In this document: positions 37,480 through 48,625 of the stretch, one piece after another | How the letters are laid out: each line of letters begins with the position of its first letter | Numbering within the stretch: position 1 is the first letter of the stretch | DNA from: Myrica gale | Taxonomy: Eukaryota; Streptophyta; Magnoliopsida; Fagales; Myricaceae | DNA: 64,000 nucleotides | NCBI GenBank assembly: GCA_963930655.1 | Contig: OZ005617.1 | Span: 23,938,568-24,002,567 of the forward strand | Reading direction: 5' to 3' | Made by a program: the position numbers and the translations under genes | Notes under the pieces: generated by a model | The model's database searches: none | Told to the model about the DNA's origin: nothing | The model's input: the letters and a program-made list of their open reading frames with translations, nothing else

Positions 37480-40400
37480 TTGTTTTTTAACATCACCTAA
37501 AAATAACTACGACACGTATAACAATAAAGTTAACATCACCTAAAAATTCTCAAAACACAAAAAATTCTCAAAAGACTACCTAACCGAATATCCTCTTAAT
37601 TTTTGATAGACGAAATGATTTGTATATCTAAAAAATTGGACTACAAAGACTATCATGTTTTAAGTTTTATCTCATATAATGATAAGGTGATCAAGCCTAA
37701 AATTTAATTGATCAAAGACTGCTGTTGGGATACGTATGTGATATTACTTTACAAAATGTATTTTTTCTAAAAAATAAATTGTTTAACTGCATGGACAACG
37801 CTTTCCTTAGTACGGAAATTAGAATCAATACGCAGGTATTCATCACACGGATGAGAATGAGACGGGAAGGAGACACGTGCGTTGTAGGCGAGTCTGACCG
37901 ACATACAGACAGGTGACAATTGTCCAATCAGAATCCCGAAAGGCTAAAAAGCTAAGAAGGCCATGCCCATCAGAGGGCCCCACAAGGTGTCCCCTATTTA
38001 GCTGCACTAATCCTAGTCGGTGGGCCCTACACTTTCTCTGCCTCCTCTCGTCTCAGCAACTTGGACAAACCCCTAAGCCCTCCCCTCCTGACACCTAACC
38101 CACAGACCACATCAAACCCGGCCCTGGCCATTGGGAAAAAAAATCCTGATCAGATTTTTGCTTTTACGTCTCTGGTTTACTTGTTAAACCTCACCCACCC
38201 CATTGTCCGACCATTTCCAAGGCCTGCCCACCTCAGGCCCCCCTCCCAACCAATTGCGGTTACGGACTCGAAGCGGGATTGAATTATGGTTTAGTCCTAA
38301 TACGGGGAAGGCGGATTTCAAAATGGGATGCTTATTCAAAGAAACTGGACTCTTTGGGATGGCCGAATGAGGTGCATCCGCGTGGCGATAGAGTCCGTTG
38401 AGGTGACACATGGGTCTCGGAAGTAAGTGCCAGAAAGGGGTTTTGGACGGTTTCGGATGTGATTTTGGTCACGTCGTAATCCGATCACGCTGGTTGCGTG
38501 ACCATCGTTGGGTGGGGATGGAACGTTATCGGAACTGACCTTACGTGTTCATGTTATTCTTTTTTGATTTATTTATATAAATTACGCTACCTCAGGTTTG
38601 AGCTTCAAAAAAGAACATATACATTTTTTTTGTAGACAAGATAGTCATAGAGGATAATTTAAATTTGGATTGGCGATTTTACTTGAAAGATATTGAGTGG
38701 AGTAAAGAGAGGGTAATAATTGAGGCAGTCGTAACGAAAAGATAAAATATGGAAATAATGGAGGGGTCAGGGGTGACAATCCTCATTGGTGCGCCAGGAA
38801 AAAGCAACAAAAAGGATTAGGCGTTACTCGTCGAGGGGTGCACGACGAATACTAATATTAAGGAGACGTGGGTTTGTAAAAGTATTTTAAAACATAATAG
38901 TATATAATAAAAAATTTAAATTTTTTTATATAAATATAAATTTTTTTATAAAATTTATAACAATTTTTTACAAAACTCTAATACTTTTTCAAATAAATAT
39001 ATTTTTTCACCTAACTTCAATATTTTTTAATTAAATAATTACATCATTTCATCTCTCTACAACTTTTTACAAACTCCTACAAAAATTAAATATATTTCAA
39101 ATTTTTCACAAAAACCTACAAAATTATAATCTACATTAATATTCACAATTCTATCAAAAATTTTACCAAACGAAATTTAATAATTTATTATCATGGGATT
39201 AGGTTAATAATGATATAAAATAAGAGAGGGAGGCATGCACGTCTAGTTTAATTCGTGGAGGGGGGATGAAAGCAAATTAAATGAGACAAATACATTTGCA
39301 AGTGTTTGTGGTGGGTTTTTAGACTTTTGGTTTGGTGGGTGGAGTAGTGGGGGAAAAGACCCAACAACATTACACGGTCTACGGGTCACAGAGGTCTGGA
39401 AAAATCTACAGCATTGACCTACATATATATATATATATATGCATGGGGCCATTGTGTGAAAACAAGAAGCTAGCTCTTCCGTCTTCGCGATCTCCCAGCC
39501 GTTCACAACTTGGGGATATTCGGCGGCTGCTTCTGAATATTCATCTTCTTATCCTGTTTATATTATAATCGTGAATTATAATTTTCTCTTGGGAGAAAAG
39601 TAATAGGAAGCTTCAACATCAATTCTTCGATTTAATTCGTGATTTTCCACCTAATTATACGTCCTACAGGAGTCAGTGGGGATGGACATGTCGTTTGGAA
39701 CATGACTCTCGTTCGTTAATCGGTACTCGATATTTAATTTTGGTCTTCAATATTTCCAAGCATTAACGAGCCTCGAACCTCTAATTCTTCTGTAGAAAGT
39801 TGATCCTACCACTTGGAGAGATAGGAAAAGAGCTTTTAATATGATATGAAAAAGAGCCTCAAACTTCAAGTTTTGGACAACTGGGCGTGTAAAACGCACG
39901 TTGAACATCATTTAGATTTCAACATTCTTACCGAATCAAACTTAACGTGTTTAATGAGACATAATTATAATACTAATGACGTGATTATCTTGACTGGGTC
40001 TGGGCTAGCTGTTTCAAAATTCCAATGTCCTCGTAAGGGCATGCTTTTTTTGCTTTGCTTTTGCATCTCTTTGTTTTGATGGGATTATATATGCACTGTT
40101 CATATGACAGCCCGCGTGTCGTACAAACCCACCCAAGCTGAAAAAGGAGTTTACACCGAGTGTGCGTTTTTAACTTTCTATATTCATAACTTTCTAGTCT
40201 AGGTCGGTAGGTCCCGGTGTTGGGGAGCTCCACTTGTTCGGAAAGAGGAAATTAAAAATGGTAATGCTTTCTTGTACTCAACACTCTTAAACAGAAAAGA
40301 GACAGCAGCTCAATAAACCCCATTCAACGGATTATGGGCCAAAAGGCCATTCTTTATTTGCTCCCCGCCCGCCCCTCGAAGATAAGCTCGAAAGCATTGA

Positions 40401-42021
40401 AAAATACAGAGTGCTCATGTCATCCTGTCTTTTGAAAACACGAGACGAAATCCATGTGTCAGCAATTTTGTGATCAACTGCTTCCTTGTAGCCATCCTAA
40501 ACGCAATATATAAATTGGTTTATGCCGACATTGGACAATGGCATTCGCGTTAAAAAGAATTTAAAATTTTGTATTTGAAAGGCTACAATTATTTGTTATA
40601 ATGGGGGCATGTTCAGGTGGTGAAGATATTACGAGCACAACTGCCTGCTTTAAACAATGCAAGATAATGAGGCAAGCGCACGAATTTTGGCACCCTCGGA
40701 AATTGCTGTGTCAACGAGAATGATAACATGCTGCGCTTCAACTTTTTTCCTTGCATGGATAAATATACTCCACCGCCCCCGAGTTATCTCATATTATCCC
40801 TGGACTGTCGTAGTGGTGATTGACAGAGCACTCGTGCACCCCTCAATTGTTTTAGGCGCATAGAATAACATTGGCGTCTACTTCTTCAAGATTTCAAACT
40901 CGTCCAGGTGGGCCAGTGAAGTTGTCATCGTAGATAGTAGTAGCGTAGCGAAAATTAAAGCTGTCCTATGAAGTTTGAGAGGGGTGGTGGGGAAGAAGAT
41001 ATAATATTTATATTCATGTATGACGAGCTTCATAGGTGGCTGTGGGAGCTATCGTGGGGGTTATTGTTCATTGTCCGCATGAATATACATTATGAATGGG
41101 AATGACCAAGTGGATGCCCACAGACTTCAAGAGCTCACTGTCCCACTACCTCAGACTCTTTGATGGCTGTCCTACTCACTGAAATTATGCAGTCTGTGCA
41201 ATAGCTGTCAAAGATAAAAACCTTTCCACATGGGCTTTAGCTGAGGTTATTCTATTGAAGATTTTGTGCACTGCTTATGGAAAGGGGAGTACAGTTCGAT
41301 ATGGGGTAAGCCGATGTTTTAATTATTAGCCCGCCCATGATCGGTTGGAAGATCTTCAGAATTTGATGTCTCAGTGTGCATATAAATGCTGAAATAGAAA
41401 CGCTAGTCACGACGCACTGAAGACATCCCAAGCTCGCTTGCGGGTTATGGTTTCGAATCAAGAGTGAGGTATGTGAGGTGAGGGGAAAAGAGTTAAGACA
41501 GGCCCGTGTTTAACAAAGCGTTGTCTATGCCACGGCTTTATGGCAGCCAACTTGGGCCACAAAATGTTGGCTTATATGGGTCAGCATCAGCTTCTCTGTC
41601 ATTTGCCTGCCATTTAAACCCTGGGAAAGGATCCGTCCCCGCCTGTTTCCTTTCTTAATTAATCATCGATTGCATATATAGAACAATTCTAATACAGCGC
41701 CCTTCACTGGGCAAAGCTGTGCCCAATCGGCTTCTGTTACTAAACCTACTAACCATCGCAATGGATGCAAGCCAGCCACATAACTCTCTACTGCTGAAGA
41801 AGTAATAGTCAAGCAACTATGATCCATGTAATATTTACGAAACTGCGAGTCATGTATTCTTCAAAAGTACCTTGATAACTGTAGAGGCTTTATTTTTTAT
41901 GAATACATATATATGACACCTGAATTATTATTCAGTCGTTTGACCACCCATCCGTCGTCAATTACGTCCACTTCAAAATTGTGGTTGAATGACAAAAGAA
42001 AGAACCAGAGAGAAGAATTGA

Positions 42022-42050
42022 GGGGGAGGGGGAGGGGGGGGGGGGGGGGG
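42022..42050. repeat. Poly-G tract
   Basis: A G run broken by two or three A residues, about 95 bases beyond the stop of the 174-residue gene. On the transcript strand it is C-rich. Its length is unreliable in any assembly. Confidence 0.9.
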
Positions 42051-42146
42051 CTGATATGCAATGTGATTGCAACATCTTGAGTTCGTGACAGAAAACAGTT
42101 GTAGCTAAGATTGTGGACATCAGGCATCAAGGTCTTACGTCACCCG

Positions 42147-44277
42147 TCACGCAGAACTCCGTTTAACAGTTTCTTCAACTCTGGTCAATACATCTGTGAG
42201 CACATCAGTTGTCCAATCCTTCAAGTCATCCTACAAATCAAGCAAACAAACATCAAACATAAGCGTTCTAGTGTTCTTGCCACTATCATAAGAGGAAAGC
42301 AGGTATTTTCTTCGTGAGAACTGGACCAATATTATGGATCAGTATATGTACAGGCGCATTGAAATTTTAGTAGGGACGATAGAGAATTGGTTTCATAATG
42401 ATAGATATGTCTGGTCAAGCAAATTCCCATGATAGGAAATTTATCACAGGGCAACCACAGTACATCAGTCCATGTGCTGCGAGACCCACAAAAAGTAGGC
42501 AGATGAGTTTCATGAGTTCACATAATTGATTCCTCGTGCTAGATACTTCCATGTCGAATTTGGATTATGTGAGACAGAAATATAGAAACTAGATCAAAGC
42601 AAACTAATTAACAAAATGCAGTCAACACACCAAATTTCACTGTAAAAGGTCCTGTAGATGGGGAAAAAAGCAAGAGATGCATGGTCAAGATTTTCCACCG
42701 CCTAAAAGTTATAGATGTCTGTCGAAATCCCCTATTTTCCCGTTAATAAAAGTGTACCTGCACCATACTTGTCACAACCTTGTGACGGGATCATTAACAG
42801 TTCAGCATCTATATGAATAATACTCTGATATAATCATAAATTATGACTATAACGAATTGTAACTACCTTGGGTATTGCTCATTTGGGCTATGAGAGAAAA
42901 AGAGGGTACAGACAGAAAACCCAACAGAATAAATAAGAGAATACAAAAGAATAATTTTGATACCGACATAAACAGTTCACAATTTACTAAGATAAAGCAG
43001 AAATCAAAATCCGCAAACCAATTTCTTTATCCATCAAAGTAAGATCTATTACTAATATTTACAATGTCGATGGATGTGAGATTGAAAGTATATTGTTGAA
43101 TATACAGAACCATTGCAATCCAATGAACGTCAGTAAAACTGGACAAATGTATATAATCGGTGGCCTTGAATTTTGTATAGGAAGAGTCAGTCAGCATCTG
43201 GAAACACAATTCGATATTTTAAACAACAACATTAGGCCTGTCCTAAATAAATAGATCCAACAACATACACGGTACTCTCACATTCTGATAATCCCAGAGA
43301 AGAATTATGCATGCCTAAGTGAAGTACAATACTTGGGTAAGAGGTGTATTGGCCGCTATCCATTTGATTTGAGGATTACACTAACCACCAAAGTTTGGAT
43401 GGCACAACCGCATAGTCCTATACAATATCTAAAAGCTATGAAACATAAATAAGAACCGCAAATTCAAGCTCTCACATGTAACAGGCTAGTCAATTACTCG
43501 AATGAAGAAGGCATGTGAAAAAGTAACTAAGCAAGTTTATAAAGGCAAGAAATATGTGGCAAAGTTTGTACACGGATGTATTGACAAAGAGAGTAGAGTC
43601 ACTAGAGTAGTTTAATAAGTATGAAGTGCCTCACCAAGCGAAGTGGCTCGCCAGTTCGAATTCGAGCATTCGGACGAGCAAGCTTGGACTCAAAGGGCGT
43701 CCTGGGCCGCACTTCTCGAATTTTTTCCCACTCTTCACGAGTCAGCATCCTGACCGTGCCTTGCGCCGCAGGAGCATTCTTTATTTTTCGCTCAATCATT
43801 TCTTGTGACTTCGACTCGTCGTGCTGCCACCAAACAAAGAAGATTGTTAGTGATATATTAACTGAGACTTTACATGACAACTGTTCTTCGAAATGAGATT
43901 TGAGAAACGCAACAAATAGTTTGGAATTTAATCAAACACAAGACGTTTCAACCTGAACTGTAAAAATGGGGAGTTGGGATTTTGGAAATTAAAAGCAGGG
44001 GAGCGGGACCGAGGCGGGAGGGTACCATCATGAGAAGCTTAGTGAAGAGGGCAACGCCGACGACAGTGAGAATCATGGGCATGGAGGCGGTGTCGAGGAA
44101 GGCTTTAGACTCGGGAACTTCCATAAAGAACTGGTCCTTCTTCGTGCTCTTCCTCGTCTTCCTGGTCTTCTGTAAAGAGGCGATCTTCCTCTTCAAGGTT
44201 TCAGTTGGGCCATCATGGGACAACGTGTTGAAGTGTCTCCGGATCTCGAACCCCCTCCGGCAAATTCCCCGGTGCAT
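42147..44277 (-). CDS. Conserved plant single-pass membrane protein, 174 residues, function unknown
   Basis: Exons 44277-44026, 43823-43635 and 42230-42147, all phase 0, with good splice sites; the second intron is 1.4 kb. The N-terminal about 50 residues are basic (RRGFEIRRHF, KTRKTRKSTKK). One hydrophobic helix follows, MPMILTVVGVALFTKLLMM (about 66-84). After it comes a soluble tail with HDESKSQEMIERKIKNAP, LTREEWEKIREVRPRTPFES, RPNARIRTGEP and the C-terminal DVLTDVLTRVEETVKRSSA. The pattern of invariant-looking motifs split over three exons suggests a real, constrained gene, and I recall similar uncharacterised proteins in other plants. A shorter start at the methionine of MEVPESKAF (about residue 52) is possible. 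An organelle location is only a guess. Confidence 0.85.
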
Positions 44278-44311
44278 GGTCTACTGGCGGCCTTCTGCTT
44301 CGACCGTGTAG

Positions 44312-44480
44312 GTGAAGGTGTGGTTGGGCTCTGGCAGTACCGAGTTTTGTTTAGACCAAGCACGGCACCCTCTACTTGAATTGGCGTTGGAGAGGCGCTG
44401 GACGCATGTTCTCTTTGAATCTGACTCGAAACTTCTTTGCTATGTCTTGGCCTCTGAGCTCCCCACCTTGCTGGAATGTG
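44312..44480 (+). pseudogene. Possible RNase H-like (RVT_3) fragment
   Basis: The frame contains LLELALERRWTHVLFESDSK, which resembles the core of plant RVT_3 RNase H-like domains (alpha helix, then V-x-FESDSK). No start, flanking domain or continuation is seen, and it overlaps the presumed promoter of the 174-residue gene. Weak call. Confidence 0.35.
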
Positions 44481-45517
44481 GAAGCGCTGAGTGTGTCTCT
44501 TCGACGAGCATTCAAGGCCCAATATGCGTGGGCTCTTCACACGGATTCGAGTATGCGCTTCTGTGTTTCCATTCTTAAAATTTTAACGCAATAAAATATT
44601 ATAATATAATTTATCTATCTATCAAATCATTACTTTTCATTATAAAAATATAAAAAATTATCTATCTTCACTTTTTCACTAAATCCAATACCTAAAATTT
44701 TAACGACACTAGAATATTATTCAGGAGGTGGAATTAAAACTTCTATAGTGATTTAGTTTTTTTTCTTTTTCTGTTTTAAATAATGTTTGATAAGTTAAAA
44801 GTTTGAAAATTTTGAGAAATTAAAGTCGACAAGAAGTTGGTAAATTTTTTTAAGGTTATGTTTGTGTTGTAAAATTTTTGGTATTGGGTTTAGTGATGGT
44901 ATTGAGTTTAGTAAAAAAGTGAAGAAAGAGATTATATTGTAGTATTTTATTGTGAGTTGGTAAAATTTTTCACGCAAAGAAAACTAAGAATGCTAACATG
45001 TCTCTTTCCTCACTTTTTTTTATTATCAAATTTCATAAAAATTTAAAAACTTTCCAACATTTACTCAAACATATTATCAAAATTTTCACTACTTTCAATA
45101 AAACTCGATATCTCTCTAAATCTAAACTTTTCCAAAGTTTTCAGTTGATAAATATGAAAATTGACAGAAGATTGATTTTTACTAAAGTTTTATAAAAAAT
45201 ATAGTGATTATTTAATAATTTTTTTATGAAAAATATTAAGGCTTATGAAAAAATATGGGAATAGATGATTCGGTGGATTTTTATTTATTTATGAAAAGCT
45301 GGTGAAGTTTAAGCGAAGATTGTCAGAATTTTGCGTAAATTTTTTGATAACTACAGACCAACGACAACAAAAATCCTATATTTTCGACCGTGCTTACTGC
45401 TTACACAGTTACGCAACGCAACCCTCAGGCCTCAAGTCTTGTTTTTTTTTTTGGCACTCTACTACGAAGCTCAAAGGTCTTGTAGATCAGTCTGCGTTTC
45501 TGATCAGGAAATAAAGA
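44481..45517. other. AT-rich spacer with truncated MITE before the PPR gene
   Basis: At 44854 TAA is followed by GGTTATGTTTGTGTTGTAAA, matching the left end of the Tourist-like family above; it runs to about 44970 without a recognisable right end. An inverted, degraded part of a similar element may lie at 44590-44710. The rest holds the PPR promoter and leader. Confidence 0.5.
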
Positions 45518-48500
45518 ATGGGTTTGCTTTCACAGAGAAACCTCCGCACATTTGCGATCCGAAATCGAACTTCTGCTGCTGAAGCAAAACCAATCAGACT
45601 TGTTGTTCAACCCAAATCTTACACCTTTTGCACCTCCCAGACCTCAAAACAAAGCGATCAGGACACCGCCAAAGAAATCTCCGCCCTTCTCAAGCAAAGC
45701 AATTGGCAGTACCTCATGGAATCGTCGGACATGCGCAAGAAGCTGAACCCAGAAGTGGTTCGCTACGTTCTTCTCCAGAACCAAGTGAGTGATCCCAAAC
45801 GCCTCCTCCATTTCTTCGACTGGTCCACTTCTTTAATGCGCGTCCCCCATAATCTTCTTTCTTTCTCGATTCTGGCAATTTTTCTCTGTAATTCGAGGCT
45901 TTTCGCGCATGCTAATGGTGTCTTGGAGCGAATGGTGAGAACCCGGAGGCCGCCGTTGGAAATTCTTGATACTATTGCTAAGTGCTATACAGAATGCGGT
46001 GGGTCAAATGTAGAAGTTTTTGAGACTTTGTCTAATGTTTACAGGAAAATGGGGTTGTTGAATGAGGCTTCTAGTGTGTTTTTGGAAGCTCAAAGTTATG
46101 CCTTTTTGCCTAGTTTGGTGAGTTGTAATTCTTTGTTGAAGGACCTCGTGAAGTGTGGCAGGATGGAGCTGTTTTGGAAGGTGTATGATTGGATGTTAAA
46201 GGCTAAGATAACTCCTGATGTTTATACTTATACTACTGTAATTAATGCGCACTGTAAGGTTGGGAAGGTTAAGGAGGGTAAGAGGTTGCTTTTTGAGATG
46301 GAGGAGAAGGGTTGTAGTCCTAATTTGGTCACCTACAATGTGGTGATATCAGGGTTGTGCAGAGCTGGGGCTGTTGAAGAAGGTCTTGAGCTGAAGAAGT
46401 CCATGGCTGGAAAAGGGTTAGTTCCGGATAAGTATACTTATTCTAGCCTTGTCGATGGGTTTTGCAAACAGAAGAGGTCAGAAGAAGCTAAGTTAATATT
46501 GGAAGAGGTGTCTAGTGGGGGTTTAAATCCTGATCCCATTACTTACACTGCTTTGGTTGATGGCTTCATGAAACAGGGTAAAGCAGAAGAGGCATTGAGA
46601 GTCAAGGATGAGATGGTTGCCTGTGGAACAAAGTTAACTTTGGTGACATATAACGTGCTTGTTAGTGGGTTTTGTAAGGTTGCTGAAATGAAGAAGGCCA
46701 AAGCCCTCTTGAATGAGATGATTGCAATGGGGATAGAACCTGATACTCATACTTATAACCATTTAATTGAAGGGTATTACAAAGAGAAAAATACGGGCAA
46801 GGCTTATGAGCTACTTCTTGAGATGCAGAGGAGGAAGTTGACACCCACGGTATTCACTTATGGCGTGATAATAAATGGCCTATGCCGTTGTGGAGATCTG
46901 AAAACAGCTAATAAGGTTTTCGAGCAAATGATTGTGGGAGGTTTGAAACCAAATGCTGTTCTATACTCAACTTTGATCAAAGGTCATGTCCAGGAAGGTA
47001 GATTTGATGGGGCAATAAGGATGTTTAAAGGAATGAGGGAAAATGGTGTTCCACCTGATCTCTTTTGCTATAATTCTCTGATAATGGGTCTCTGCAAGGC
47101 CAAAAAGATGGAGGATGCAAGAACGTTCCTTGTTGAAATGATTGAGAGGGGACTTAAGCCTAGTGGACATACTTATGGAGCTTTCATCGAGGGATATAGC
47201 AAGACGGGGAATATGCAACTAGCAGACAGGTATTTCAGAGAAATGCTAGATTGTGGTATAGTGTCGAATGATATAGTCTGTACGGCACTGATTGATGGGC
47301 ACTGTAAAGAGGGTAACATAACTGGAGCCTTTTCAGCATTTAGATGCATGCTTGGACAAGGTGTCATCCCAGATGTCCAAACTTATAGTGTCCTCATCCA
47401 TGGTCTCACTAGGAATGGAAAAATACAGGAAGCAATGGATGTTTTATCTGAACTCCTCGACAAGGGTCTGGTGCCTGATGTTTTTACATACAGCTCTCTC
47501 ATTTCTGGCTTCTGCAAGCAAGGTAATTTAGAGAGAGCTTTTCAACTCCATGAAGAGATGTGTCAGAAAGGCATTACTCCAAACATTGTCACTTATAATA
47601 CTTTGATTAATGGACTTTGCAAGTTGGGTGACATTGAGAGAGCTAGGGAACTGTTTGATGGAATCTCAGGAAAAGGTTTGGCTCCTAATGGGGTGACCTA
47701 TGCTACAATTATAGGTGGATACTGCAACTCTGGAAATTTAACTGAGGCATTTCGATTACTTGATGGGATGCCATCAAATGGGGTTCTACCTGATTGTTTC
47801 ATCTATTGTGCCCTTGTCGACGGTTGCTGTAAGGCAGGAAACATGGAGAAGGCCCTGTCTTTATTTCATGAGATGGTGCAGAAGGGCTTTTCTTCCACGG
47901 CTTCTTTCAATGCTTTGATTGATGGCTTCTGCAAGTCTGGAAAATTGGTGGAAGCTTACAAATTGTTCGAAGACATGGTTGATAAGCATGTGACCCCAAA
48001 TCATGTGACCTACGCAATTCTGATTAATTCCCACTGCAAGGTAGGATTAATGAAGGAAGCTGAGAAGCTCTTCCTTGAGATGCAAAGGAGGAATCTCATG
48101 CCAAGTGTTTTCACTTATACTTCCCTTCTATGTGGTTACAACAGCATTGGGAGCAGAAATAAGATGTTCTCTCTTGCGGATGAAATGGTGGCCAGGGGGA
48201 TTGAGCCTGACGAAGTAATGTACAGTGTGCTATGTGATGCTTACTGCAAAGGAGGTCATTTGATGAAAATTTTAAAGTTAGTAGATGATATATTGGTCAA
48301 GGGTGTGATCTTGAACTCTGATGTATATGATGCTCTAATAGATGCCATGTGCAAAAAGGAAAGTTTTACTGAAATGCTAAAGTTACTTGATGAAGTGGGA
48401 TTGCAAGGACATATGCTAAGTCTTCCTACATGTAGAACTCTACTCCGTGGTTTTTGCAAAATGGGAAATATGGAAGGTGCAGCAAACGCTCTGGAGAGTA

Positions 48501-48625
48501 TGATTAGATTTGGATGGGTTCCAGATTCTATTTTAGCTAATTTAATCAATGAAAACCAAAAGGATACAAAGGAATCTGTCAATATTTTGAAGCAAGCGGC
48601 ATCAGGATTTGCTTGTCAGGCATAA
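45518..48625 (+). CDS. P-class pentatricopeptide repeat protein, At5g61990-like, probably mitochondrial
   Basis: An intronless gene of 1035 residues. PPR proteins bind specific organelle RNAs, one repeat per base, to stabilise, process or promote translation of transcripts. The N-terminus (MGLLSQRNLRTFAIRNRTSA) is rich in Arg and Ser and lacks acidic residues, as expected for a mitochondrial transit peptide. From about residue 190 to 1000 there are some 22 tandem 35-residue motifs of the P type, for example VTYNVLVSGFCKVAEMKKAK and FTYSSLISGFCKQGNLERAF. No E, DYW or SMR extension is seen. It is similar throughout to Arabidopsis At5g61990 (974 residues) and lies between ARF2 and AGD1 as there. 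Arabidopsis annotates that protein as mitochondrial. The RNA target is unknown. Confidence 0.96.
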   Translation: MGLLSQRNLRTFAIRNRTSAAEAKPIRLVVQPKSYTFCTSQTSKQSDQDTAKEISALLKQSNWQYLMESSDMRKKLNPEVVRYVLLQNQVSDPKRLLHFFDWSTSLMRVPHNLLSFSILAIFLCNSRLFAHANGVLERMVRTRRPPLEILDTIAKCYTECGGSNVEVFETLSNVYRKMGLLNEASSVFLEAQSYAFLPSLVSCNSLLKDLVKCGRMELFWKVYDWMLKAKITPDVYTYTTVINAHCKVGKVKEGKRLLFEMEEKGCSPNLVTYNVVISGLCRAGAVEEGLELKKSMAGKGLVPDKYTYSSLVDGFCKQKRSEEAKLILEEVSSGGLNPDPITYTALVDGFMKQGKAEEALRVKDEMVACGTKLTLVTYNVLVSGFCKVAEMKKAKALLNEMIAMGIEPDTHTYNHLIEGYYKEKNTGKAYELLLEMQRRKLTPTVFTYGVIINGLCRCGDLKTANKVFEQMIVGGLKPNAVLYSTLIKGHVQEGRFDGAIRMFKGMRENGVPPDLFCYNSLIMGLCKAKKMEDARTFLVEMIERGLKPSGHTYGAFIEGYSKTGNMQLADRYFREMLDCGIVSNDIVCTALIDGHCKEGNITGAFSAFRCMLGQGVIPDVQTYSVLIHGLTRNGKIQEAMDVLSELLDKGLVPDVFTYSSLISGFCKQGNLERAFQLHEEMCQKGITPNIVTYNTLINGLCKLGDIERARELFDGISGKGLAPNGVTYATIIGGYCNSGNLTEAFRLLDGMPSNGVLPDCFIYCALVDGCCKAGNMEKALSLFHEMVQKGFSSTASFNALIDGFCKSGKLVEAYKLFEDMVDKHVTPNHVTYAILINSHCKVGLMKEAEKLFLEMQRRNLMPSVFTYTSLLCGYNSIGSRNKMFSLADEMVARGIEPDEVMYSVLCDAYCKGGHLMKILKLVDDILVKGVILNSDVYDALIDAMCKKESFTEMLKLLDEVGLQGHMLSLPTCRTLLRGFCKMGNMEGAANALESMIRFGWVPDSILANLINENQKDTKESVNILKQAASGFACQA

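Larger units (their letters stand above)
36766..42146. other. Intergenic spacer right of the CACTA element
   Basis: About 5.4 kb without a gene I can support. It holds the hairpin at 37423, AT microsatellites (about 36816-36831, inside this flank, and 39423-39440), a GC-richer stretch at 37850-38480 and an AT-rich, repeat-like stretch at 38870-39190. Confidence 0.55.

Noticed and set aside
41440..41465. A tRNA T-arm-like GGTTTCGAATC motif
   Set aside because: No matching D-arm, anticodon arm or acceptor stem could be placed around it.
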